Of a stretch of DNA of 47,943 nt, positions 21,250-31,678 are shown piece after piece. The position numbers and the translations under genes were made by a program. The notes under the pieces were generated by a model. The model searched no databases and was not told the DNA's origin. It saw nothing but the letters and a program-made list of their open reading frames with translations. This stretch comes from Nemertoderma westbladi (lineage: Eukaryota > Xenacoelomorpha > Nemertodermatida > Nemertodermatidae): the NCBI GenBank assembly GCA_032718475.1, contig JAUCBJ010003212.1, forward strand, positions 64,001-111,943, in the 5' to 3' direction. Every line of letters starts with the position of its first letter. Within the stretch, counting starts at the first letter, position 1.

Positions 21250-21781
21250 GTGACACTTCTCGATTTGTGTTTCACTAAAAATCATACTTGGGCCTACAAT
21301 GACTTTACAGACTTGTGCTTAGAGTCAATCGTACCACAATCATTGATTTAGTGGGTGTAGAAACCTTCAAAACATCAGTAGAGTGATTAGTTTTTCATGA
21401 GATTGCACAAACAGTGCAGTGGCTCAACTCAACATTAGCATATGGTTGCAATGTAGGATTATCATAAAATTTTTGCTTTTAGTGACCTCACTGAGTAAAA
21501 CTTAGTTAAATTACCATAAATTACTGTATTATCACATACGCCTTACACATTATTGTTAGAATGGTCTGCAATGATCGCAACCATACACTAATGTTGAGTT
21601 GAGCCGACCTGCACCTTTTGTGCAATATCATGAAAACTAATTATCACTCTACTGATGTTTTGAAGGTTTTCTACACCTACTAAATCAATGATTGTGGTAC
21701 GATTGACTCTAAGCACAAGTCTGTGGAAGTCATTGTAGGCCTAAATATGATTTTTAGTGAAACACAAATCGAGAAGTGTCG
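21250..21781. mobile_element. Foldback element with ~205 bp arms
   Basis: 21250-21452 and 21577-21781 are reverse complements with modest divergence; both contain ACACTTCTCGATTTGTGTTT, ACAATCATTGATTTAG and CTCAACTCAACATTAG, or their complements. The ~125 bp spacer is AT-rich. A partial third copy in arm-1 orientation lies at about 21140-21215. No coding frame is present. Confidence 0.85.
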
Positions 21782-21864
21782 CTGATGTCAATAGTACTCA
21801 TAATGCGGAGTCTTGGGTTAGTTTATCGGTTACTGAGGAGAAGGTTGATCAATGCAGGAAATAG

Positions 21865-22700
21865 ATGATGGAAGATATGAAAATTCTACGCGATCAGGTT
21901 ATGAAGGCTGTTGCACATGGCCCTATGCAAAGTGGTATCCTACCACCGCCCTCTGCGGGGAGGCCCTCGTTTAGGGATTCTATGGTTGCACCCCGGGGTT
22001 GGCTACCAGGTACGGACCACATGGGATCGCAGCCAGTTTACCCGAGAACCCTGGTATTACGACGCAGAACCAATAGTCCCTGGTACTCCAGTCAGCAGTC
22101 GCCTTCCGTAGCAGGTGCCCCAGATATGGCTGACTGGGCGTACCTCACTGGGTGGGTTCCTGGAAACAGGACAATAAACCGGACCATGTGAACTCAGGTA
22201 GCCTGAAACATCTCCATCCCTCAGACCCTGACTTACCTACAAGGGCGATGCGTAGTGTTCCCCCAGCTCTACCCGTGGACGATGGATTTCAAGTGGTACC
22301 CCCCAGAAAGCCGAGAAAGCATATCATTGGTACTGGTACTGGGGGGAACCCTAGTGGGAAGGGTTGCGGTAAAGCCCTAGCTGCGCCCAAGGAAATTTTC
22401 ATGTTTAACCGAATGAAAGATATAACTGCTATTGGAGTATTGATACTGGAGAATTGATATCAGTGTTAGGAAGAGCGATATAGTGAAGAAGAATGATGAA
22501 GAGTCGCAGCATAGTGGTAGCTTTAAGATTGCCATGAATGCTAGCCAAATTGATAAGACTCTGTCCCCTGATACGTGGCCCGAGGGGGTCTGTGTACGTG
22601 AATGGACTCATTTCTCACGTTTCAATTCAGAGGGTAGGTGGTTGGAAGGGTCTCGAAATGGCCATGGCGGGCATGCCCTTGTTAATTCGTTTGCTTGTTC
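21865..22700 (+). pseudogene. ORF1 of the nested plus-strand LINE
   Basis: Frames spread over 21865-22191, 22152-22457 and 22483-22700 carry DDGFQVVPPRKPRKHIIGTG, then KEIFMFNRM, then ESQHSGSFKIA, then PDTWPEGVCVREW. This order (basic GTG segment, FxxR, HSxSFK and WPxGVxVR) is familiar from ORF1 proteins of CR1-like LINEs, including an RNA-binding domain. Frameshifts and a stop near 22455 disable it. It lies just upstream of ORF2 at 22800. Confidence 0.6.
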
Positions 22701-22799
22701 TATTAATATCAGTACAGTGCTATCTTTATATTTTTCTACAATTTTTCAATTTTTTATATATATTATTACTACAAATTAGTCCTCTTTAATTTCTTAAAC

Positions 22800-25204
22800 A
22801 TGTCAGCCCATTATAACTCGCAATTATCCATTGCATCATTCAATAGCATAGGTCTATCGCCTAATAAAGTTGAATTTATTAAAACTTTTTTACTAGGATT
22901 CAATTTCGTGTGCCTACAGGAACATTTCTTACTTATAGATAATTTATTAAACATTAAGAAAGCTTTTCCTGATTTAGAAGCTTTGCATAAACCTGCTATA
23001 TTTTTAAATAATGATGTATGTTCTGGTAGGCCGTCGGGTGGCCTCTGTGTCTTATTTAAGAAATCTTTCACTAAATATGTTTCACTTCTGAATTGTGACA
23101 ATTATAGACTTCAAGCTTTTAAATTGACTTTACCATATACACAACCAGTTCACAGTGGGTCAAGAGTGGCCAAAATAGGCAAAAACCGATGTGCTCAAAA
23201 ACTTTTTTCAATATCACCATTCGATTCGCCATATCTGAAAACCTCAGAAAATATACTTAATTTCAACATTTTCATGTCTGGGAAGAAAATCTAGCTCGAC
23301 AAACCCAAAATTTCAAATTTATATGAAAAAAATGAAATTTTCATGCCAAATTAGGAAAATTGAAAATATTTGATAAATCAGTCAATTTTGAAGGAGTTTC
23401 AAAATTTTTTTTTTAATTTGTTCCCAGGAGTATGCCGAATTCATATTTCATATCAAATATATAGTATTTTAAATGCAAATATGCACTAAAAGTGATATTC
23501 TTTAATAACCACAAAAATATCTTTAAAATATGTGTTCTAGAACTTTCGGGATCAAAATTTTTTGCTAGGGCTTGGTGCTTACGCCCCAAGCTACCATTCA
23601 AATGAAAGATCAACATATATACAACAAAATTATTGCTAAACTGGGTTGCCCCAATTTGCCCAAAAGGAACAAAAATGACATCCAAATTTTGATATCCATA
23701 CCAAAATTGAAGGATTTCATTGTTTGTACTTTCCAAAAATAGCACTTATAAACGAGATGGACAATTGACACCAGTTTTAATCGAATCAGCACCCTCGAAA
23801 ATATATGTAAATACCGAAAATTATCTATTTCTGTCTAGCAGTTTAGATTTTGACATTTTGTGCCATGCAGCCATGTGCCACTAACATGTGCCACATGCTA
23901 AACTGGCACATCTGTGTGACAGCGGAATTTGAAACTATTTACAATCGAATTTCAGCACCCTCTAAAACCTCTAAATACTGAAAATTGTCAATTTCTGACT
24001 ATCTGTAGTAAGTTTGATATTTTGTGCCATATGCCGAAAACATGTGCCACTTACTAAAATGGCACGTTTGAGTGACAGCGGAATTTGATACTATTTGCAA
24101 TCTGGGTTACTATCTGGGTTACCAAATCTGGGTTACTATCCCATCAGTTAGTAATAAACAAATAGGTGGATGTTACATCCCGCCAAATGAATCGAAATAT
24201 TTTGATTTATGTTCGTTTAGTACTGTTCAAAGTAAATTGTTGTGTGACGATGTTTTTGTTGTAGGAGGTGACTTTAACAGCCGTATAGGTACACCCGACA
24301 CTTGCTTTGCATTTGCTTTGGACAATGGTTGGAAATACCAACCATGGACCGACCAGACAATAAACTCTCATGGGAAAATTTTCAAACGCATTTGTCTTGA
24401 CACTGGGTGTATAATTTTAAACGCTTTATCAGGGTGGTCTCACGTTTAGGATAAAAGATAAATGGGTTTCTGCTCTAGATTATTTAGTATCCCCAGTTAA
24501 CGAGGTATCTAAAGTCCCCCCAGCATTAAAATGTATGAATGTGGACAGAGATTTACGACTCCCCACTGACCATGGTCCGATCAGCGTAACTGTTGCTGCA
24601 ACAAATATAACGTCATCACAACTACTCAACTGAGCGAAATGTTTGGGCGATGAGCTTTTGAATGCCTCAGATGCAATATCTGGACCCCCGACTGTGAATT
24701 GTGTTAAGGGAATTAAACCCAACTGCGCTTCACTTGATAAGTTTAAGTCGTTGTTAGAGTTAGCTATTCTTCCGAGCTATGCTCACTGCATGGCTCGCCC
24801 CTCTACCATTTACCAACCCATTATACAAACTGCCCAGTCTGATATTGATGCAATGTGCGGTGATTTCTCACTAAATATTTACAAATACATATCTAACTCA
24901 ATTCATACCTCGAATTATGTAACACAGGAGCCAGTGACGGCAGGATTCGGATCAACGAAGAGTCGATGGGCGCGTCTCGCAACCAATAATGACCCAAAAC
25001 GCCTTTGGGCAGCCATAGACTGGAATGGAGAAGTCTTATCTGACCAAGACTCCGGTACTCCTACTGACGATGAGTTTGCCGCACACTATTCAAAGCTACT
25101 TAATGACTACACATTTGTTGAACGGGAGATTGTCTCAGACATAAATATACCATTACTTGACGATGACATAACAATTAACGAGGTCTATAACGCTGCATCC
25201 AACC
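22800..25204 (+). pseudogene. Nested LINE ORF2, 5' part: AP endonuclease and linker
   Basis: ORF2 begins near ATG 22800 with LSIASFNSIGL, CLQEHF (catalytic Glu), SGRPSGGLCVLF, then, after an insertion, IGGCYIPPNES, VVGGDFNSRIG and LPTDHGPISV (His/Asp). These are the endonuclease motifs in order. A frameshift lies near 24445, a TGA at 24632-24634, then a 191-residue linker frame ends at the hAT insertion. The endonuclease is split by ~950 bp of foreign sequence (about 23155-24105). Confidence 0.8.
23155..24105. repeat. Satellite-like insertion within the LINE endonuclease
   Basis: The LINE frame is lost at about 23155 and resumes at about 24105-24150. The right part is a tandem pair of ~150-160 bp units that include ATTTTGTGCCAT, ACATGTGCCAC and GACAGCGGAATTTGA (about 23780-23945 and 23946-24100). 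TCTGGGTTAC is repeated three times at the right junction. Exact ends are uncertain. Confidence 0.6.
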
Positions 25205-26059
25205 CAGGCCTGGATTAAGGGGGGGGCTGTGTGGGCTGCAGCCCACGGCCCAAGCGACTGAACCGGCCCTTTCAAATTGAGCTTTCCATTGTAATTGTTC
25301 TGTGCCTATAAGAGTCCCATGAAATATTAATCAATTCATAAGTCAAATTATCCAAAATCATGTTTGTACTATAATTCCTGAGTAAATTTCCCCCAGCCCA
25401 TAACCAAATATTTCCATACCCCACTGTTTCCACAATAGGAATTATGCCTCCCAGGCCACACTATACTGCCAAAGCAGGATAGGGCTATCAACCTGGACAT
25501 ATTAATTGGAAGCCAGCAGTCCCATTACCTACAGGCTATTTACTCCACCTAACTAATGCTTTAGGGCAAGCTTGTAGCACAGGTGATGTGAGCACATGAC
25601 CAATCGTGAAACACATACCACACCTTTACTATAATAAACAGAACAGACAGACAGGAGGCTCTAAGCAAATGGCAGGGAAGACCTACCTGTACATTGACAC
25701 CAGGCTAGTGGCTGACCAAAACACGCTGTGATTGGTGTATTTGTTGAGATATTGGATTTCTTCTATGAGTCATGAATCACTGACTCTGGACTGGATCTAA
25801 TAAATTGCAGGTAATGTGTTACGTGATATTTATTGGTTGGCTATACCTCTACACGAAGTTCTTACTTCTTATCCTGTTGTAAAGTTATATATATTTAAGC
25901 TTCAGCTTATGACACAGTGGTAAATAAAATAATAGTGTTAGTTTTTGTTACATTATATTAACGCTACCGTGACTTATCAGCGTTAATTATTATTATTGAC
26001 ACACTTAAATTAACAAACATAATAATTTCGTTAAAATTATTATTATTAAAATAAATTAT

Positions 26060-26115
26060 CGTTTATTGTTTTGGTTAGAAAAGCTCAAGCTCGCCACTGT
26101 AATCTGCTCCATTCC
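26060..26115. repeat. GTTTTGGTTAGAA dispersed motif inside the hAT element
   Basis: TTATTGTTTTGGTTAGAAAA, then CGCCACTGTAATCTGCTCC. It matches 10828-10877 and 12909-12955 and is partly repeated at 26185-26260 upstream of the transposase start. Confidence 0.65.
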
Positions 26116-26370
26116 GCTAATTATTAAATCTAATTGATATGATATGATATGATATGGTCTGTTAGATCAGCAATCAGTAGATAACACCATCACTGTAACC
26201 TGCTCCATTCCCTTAAATTACGAAAGGGAAATCTAGTTTCGTTATTTGTTTATTGTTTTGGTTATTGATTGTGAGATAGTTTTACTTAGCTGTACTTATA
26301 TTGGTTATTGATAAAACTGGTGATTTAAATTATTAGACAATTATAGAATTATCTCTACAATAATCAGATA

Positions 26371-29300
26371 ATGGGAACATTTGTAAAGAACATTTCGAAG
26401 AAGGGTATTGGTGGTGCAGAAAAGATGCGAGCAAAAAAAGCTAAAGAGAAAAGAGAGAGTGTTTTGTTATCATCTGTGCCCAAGCTACGAACATATTTTA
26501 CACCTATATCAGACCAAATAGACAAAACTTCGGATGAAACAGTAGAGCCTACCATTCCCCCAGTTGAATTACCTGATGCAGTCAGTGATGCCCCAATGCA
26601 ATGCACCTCTGGCACAGGTGACTGTTTTAATGTAAACTTATCTGTAGCTGAAGAAATTGTTGATCCACTGTCAAATGCATCTGACGGCCAGGCCATTGCA
26701 AATCAATTTCATGGCTATGCTGGTGATGTTGAGCCATCTACTACTGATCTGTGTATAACTCCAGATGTTGGGACATGGAATGAGGTAGTTATTGTTCCTG
26801 GCATGATAGAATTTTGGGTTGGTGAAGGGAGCACACAATGCCAAAATATTGCTGGTGGTGACTTTTCTGCATCGAGCTATATTCACGCCAATGAGAAGTT
26901 TACCCGCTCTTGCACATTGTCATTGTTTGAACGCAAAATGGAAGGACAACGACCAACAACACGCGAATGGCTTTGCTACTCACCTTCTCAAGGCAAGGTT
27001 TATTGCTTTCCTTGTAAATTATTGTCTTCGGATCGGACCAATCAATTTGTTAACCCAGGATTCAACAATTGGAAACATGCAGCTGTGGTTGTTCGCAGGC
27101 ATGAAAATTCCGAATGTCACCGAGATGCAATGATCGGTTTGGTGATTAGAAGAGACGCAAAAAGACGTGTGGATGCAGCACTGCTTAAGGAATTTGAAAT
27201 CCAGAATAATTATTGGCAACAGGTACTTACTCGAGCTGTAAGTGTAATAAGAAAACTCACTGAACGTGGGTTGCCATTGCGTGGCAGTTATGAACATATA
27301 GGTTCAACTCAAAACGGTAATTTCTTAGGAATGATGGAGTTAGTGGCAGAGTATGATCCATTTCTTAAGGGGCATATTGATAAATATGCCGATCAAGGAA
27401 AGGGAAACGTTTCTTACTTGTCCAAAACTGTATACGAAGAACTTGTGGAGCTTATGGCACAAGCTGTTTTGGAGTATATAATCAATGAGATAAAGTTGGC
27501 AAAGTATTATTCAGTATCAGTGGATTCTACTCCTGATGTAGCTCACATTGACCAGCTCACATTCATAATACGATATGTGTTACCTGATGGCCCAGTCGAA
27601 AGATTTATTAAGTTTATTGACATTGGACAGCACACTGGAGAACATCTTGCAACAACTATAATGGGTTTACTGGAAGGATTTGGAATCCCACTAAGTCATT
27701 GCCGTGGGCAGAGCTATGACAATGCCCCCAATATGTCTGGCAAGTATAATGGCACACAGGCCATTATAAGAGCAGCAAATCCTCTTGCAGATTTTGTACC
27801 ATGTGCTGCACACTCACTCAATTTAATTGGCCAATCAGCAGCCAGTAGCTGCCTGCAGGCTGTTATTTTTTTCAACTTTGTTGAAAAATTATATTCATTT
27901 TTCTCTGCTTCTACCTATCGCTGGTCTATTTTGCAAAACCATCTTAAAGATCGAAAGCTACCAACTGTTAAGGTCCTTTCAGAGACAAGGTGGTCGGCCA
28001 GAGCAGATGCCACAGGTGCTCTTGAGCGAGGTTATGGAGAAATTCGTAATGCCCTTACGGATATATCTAATAACAGTGCCCAGAAGCCGGATTGTCGTGC
28101 TGAAGCCAGGGGTTTGGCTGATCAGATGGGATCACTCGAAATATCAATAATGGCTGAAGTCTGGCATACAATTCTGGAAAGGTTTCAGTCTACCAACACC
28201 CTTCTTCAATCCTCTTCCCTGGATATAAACCAAGCTGTTTCTTTGCTGAAGTCATTAACCGAATTTGTTGAAGAGTTGCGAACTCAATTTCCTAAGTTTG
28301 AACAACAAGGCAAAGAACGATGCGGTGAGGATTATGTGAGAATAACCAGAAGAAAAAGGAAACGTAATACAAGGTATGTAAAACCGTGCTGCTATGTTAT
28401 AGTTAGTAAAATTATATATTTATACAGTTATATGGTGTGTCTGGAATTAAAAATGGGGTTAAAAATGAAAGTGAAAGTGAAATCATAAAAGTGAAAGTGA
28501 ATTTTCATAAAAAGTAAAATGAATAAAAGTAAAAATTTATTTACCTTTTCAATGCGTTATAAATCGAATTTTAAAAAAGTTTAATTTCAAATAAAATTGA
28601 ATGTTATTGTAAGCGTCATGACCATTTAAAATCCGTTTACCAGTTGACTCCTTTTCTAGGTGAAAGTGAAATAACGCTAATTATTATACGAATTAGTAAC
28701 TAAGTTAACTGTCCAATAATTGCAACAAAGTTTGAAAAAGGTTGTCATTCGTTTAAAAAGAATCTGAAGTTTGGGGAAAAATCAGACAATCTGTCTGTCT
28801 GCTTATTACTTTGACAGGCAGATTGCTGGACAGACAGATAAACCGACATACAAACATAGGTTGCCGTCAAACATGAAAACTGACGTCAGAAATGAAATCA
28901 GCAACCACGATAACCAACCACCATAACAGAACTTCTAGCTAGGTGGAATGCTTTCATTATATTTTAACAGACGGACAGACAGACAAACCGACAGACACAT
29001 ATGCTTCTTTTTGTTCTCGTTTTGTTAAGCCATCTGTTCAATTATCTTTTACATCAAAACTCTTTTCTAGGTATGATGATGGTGATTGTCCAGATTCCGA
29101 ATTATGTCCAAGCAAACAGTTTGAGGTGGAATCGTTCTTACCGATTATAGACCGTTTGATTTCCGATCTCAAGGTCCGCCTAAAGGCATACTTAAATCTC
29201 TCTGAAAAATTCGGTTTCCTAACAAACCTAGAAACTATGCCAGCTGCTGATATTTCCAGGTCCGCAAAGAAATTATTGGAATCTTATCCAGGTGACTTTG

Positions 29301-29695
29301 ATGACAGTATTTCAAACGAATTGATCCATTTCTCCAAGTTTATCAGTTCTTCCTTTGCTAAAGAAACCATGAGCGAACTTAAAAGCAAGGACACTAATGC
29401 AAGTAAAGAACTTGTTATGTATCTTCTCATAACAAGGAATGGACTTGAATCGACATTTCCCAATGTTGAGGTTTTACTCCGCATCTATTTAGCCCTCATG
29501 GTTACAGTCTGCGAGGGTGAGCGTTCCTTCTCTACGTTGAAACGAATCAAAAGTCAGCTGCGGAGCACAATGGGCCAGGAACGCCTGAACAGTCTGTCTA
29601 TTCTGAATATCGAAAACTCTGTCTTGTCCCAGATCGATCTATCAAAAATAATAAGAGACTTTTCAAAACGGAAAGCACGGAAACCTCCAGTCTAA
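26371..29695 (+). CDS. hAT transposase, ZMYM1-like (TTF zinc finger + DUF4371 + hAT dimerisation), one intron
   Basis: Exon 1 is 26371-28373 and exon 2 is 29071-29695. The donor ACAAG|GTATGT and acceptor CTTTTCTAG are in phase 2/1, giving a predicted 875 aa with no stop or frameshift. Residues 1-170 are basic then low-complexity. A TTF-type zinc finger spans about 177-250 (FTRS, C202, C212/C215, H244, H250). The RNase H-like core shows SVDST (D385), GQSYDNA (D450) and AAHSLNL (H481). Exon 2 ends with the hAT dimerisation segment (CEGERSFSTLKRIKSQLRST). This architecture is that of cut-and-paste transposases acting on the element's own ends in the nucleus. The ATG at 26371 is the first in a long open frame. 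The intact frame and perfect duplication suggest recent arrival. Confidence 0.88.
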
Positions 29696-29931
29696 TTTAC
29701 CATATAATGTAACCTATATAATAATTATATTTGTTATATATTATATATTTTATAATATATATATATATATTATATTATATAGATAGCCTCTGCTATATCA
29801 GTTCACAAAATATCTGCAATTTCACAAAAATTACAATTTATTTAAAATTATAATTGTAATTTAATAACAATTGATGCATCACTAACTAACAATTTGTATG
29901 TGCATGTATTTGTATATGTAACAATTTCCAT

Positions 29932-30392
29932 ATATCGTGACCAAAGAGCCAGAACAACACTCACCAATAAATGTGGTTTCCAGAAAAATCTAAAAAACCT
30001 TGTCATTTCCCTTTATATGGATCCCGTCTCCTAATTTTTTCGACATAGGTCTGGGAAGATACATTGATACATTTTATAATAGTGGCTAGCATTCAAAATG
30101 AATTTTGTTAATGAAAAAAACTGTTTTTTTCGTTATTTTCCAAAGAGGCAAAACAACACACACTGAAATTTAACATCAACTCTAGTCTGTGTGTGTTGTT
30201 TTACCTCTAACGGTTTTCAACTTTTCTGTTGTGAGGGTTGTTCTGGTTTTCCATATCTGCTAAACGGACTGACATACAAGTCTAGGATTTTACCATAAGA
30301 TGTAGAACGCCATCTTGAGTATTTTTGGTAAAAAAAATTTTTTTTGAAAAATTGTGGTATATATGTGTTGTTCTGGCTTTATGGTCACGATA
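29932..30392. mobile_element. Inverted-end element (MITE-like) in the hAT 3' region
   Basis: ATATCGTGACCAAAGAGCC followed by AGAACAACAC at 29932-29960 is inverted at about 30363-30392 with one small difference. A second inner inverted pair (GAGG-AAAACAACACACAC / GTGTGTGTTGTTTTACCTC) lies at about 30145-30210. It is non-coding. Confidence 0.7.
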
Positions 30393-30701
30393 TTATACAG
30401 TATATTAAAATTTTATTGTACGTTTTATGTATTGTAATTAGTATTTTATTAGTTAATAATTTACTGTAATATTAAACAATTCTGTGTCTTTCTTTCAGTT
30501 GTAGGTGATGGTGGTTTTTGCATTAATTTTTGAGTTTACTCCATTGCTGTAATTAGCACTCGGTTTCTTTATAGTAAATAATTAATAATAATTATATGTA
30601 AAATATTTAGTTTTTCATGTTATTTTTTACCCGTTGGAAAACGGCCCTTTTTATTACTCAGCCCACAGCCCTGATAACCTTAATCCGGCCCTGATCCAAC
30701 C

Positions 30702-31603
30702 TGCGACGCGGGAGAGCTTGTGGCCCTGATGGCATTTCTGCAGATTACCTGAAAGCCTTACCTGTCCAATGGCTTTTAACTATTGTTTTTATACTAAACT
30801 GTGTGTTTACCTCGGGGCTTTATCCTTTGAACTGGTGTTACACACGATTTGTGTCTGTGTTTAAGAAAGGAAATAAGTTGATATGCTCGAATTACCGCAG
30901 TATAAGTATTATAAATTCTCTAGCTAAGCTCTATGACGCTATACTTACTTTCAGACTACAATCCTGGTTGAGACCTCTCCCTGAGCAAGCTGGTTCATGT
31001 AAAGGAAGAGGCTGTTTAGAACGGATCTTAGCACTCCCCCTCCTGTGTAACTATGCCAGAGAAACTAATAAGACCCTGTTTTTGGTATTCATAGATTTCA
31101 AAACTGCATACGATAACATCAATAGAAATTACTTGTTCCAGATATTACTTGACAGAGGTTGCGGTGGCAGAATGCTCCGTGCATTGCAATCAATTTGCAA
31201 AGGAACACATGCACTGATTGGATCTGCTATAGTATCATTTAATAAAGGGCTCCGTAAAGGTCCAGTGGATATTTGTTTACGTTGCTAATAGATGTATTTG
31301 TCCGTGCCCTACGTTCCCTCACCCCCGATAGTTGGCTAAAGTTGCTACATTCTGTTTTACTAATGGATGACACAGCGGTGATTGCGACAAATAGATTGGC
31401 CGCTTTGGCCTAGCTGGATGTACTAATTAATTTTTGCAAGTCTTCTGGTATGACATTGAACGAGAAGAAATCGATGTTTATGGTGATAAACGGCACTCTG
31501 AGTGACAGGGAAGATATCATTCTGGAAGAGTATACCATAAAACATACTTCATCATATATTTATCTTGGCTCACCAATCACCAGTGATGGTTTAGTATCAA
31601 CTG

Positions 31604-31604
<1 letters not shown>
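30702..31604 (+). pseudogene. Nested LINE ORF2, RT N-terminal and palm part
   Basis: It continues the frame broken by the hAT element: GRACGPDGISADYLKALP, KKGNKLICSNYRSISI, VFIDFKTAYDNINR (motif A Asp). After a frameshift near 31255 it reads LLMDDTAVIAT (motif C Asp-Asp, with MDD instead of YADD). A TAG at about 31412 is also present in the duplicate at 33421-33708, so it predates the second insertion. Confidence 0.8.
31317..31604 (+). repeat. Left copy of a 288 bp direct duplication flanking the inserted LINE
   Basis: Identical to 33421-33708 except for two substitutions. The duplicated sequence belongs to the host LINE (RT motif C region), not to the inserted element. Confidence 0.93.

Positions 31605-31648
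<44 letters not shown>
31604..31648. repeat. (CTA)n microsatellite, (TAG)n 3' tail of the inserted LINE
   Basis: About 15 CTA triplets on the plus strand lie between the left duplication and the LINE 3' end. On the element's own strand they form a terminal (TAG)n tail, as in LINEs with simple-repeat tails. Confidence 0.9.
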
Positions 31649-31678
31649 GGATCGGCATGCTGCATTGCAGCTGCATTT

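Larger units (their letters stand above)
25205..30693 (+). mobile_element. Complete hAT-superfamily DNA transposon (5489 bp)
   Basis: The ends are inverted: CAGGCCTGGATTAAGG on the left and, reading inward from the right, CAGGGCCGGATTAAGG, with weaker similarity beyond (GGGCTGTG-GGGCTG). ATCCAACC flanks it exactly on both sides (25197-25204, 30694-30701), the 8 bp duplication typical of hAT elements. Removing the element plus one duplication joins LINE codons in frame (...NAASN|LRRGRACGPDGI). It encodes one spliced transposase and contains a smaller inverted-end element near its 3' end. Confidence 0.92.

Noticed and set aside
26364-27297. Minus-strand frames opposite the hAT transposase
   Set aside because: They lie antisense to a well-supported coding exon and have no domain.
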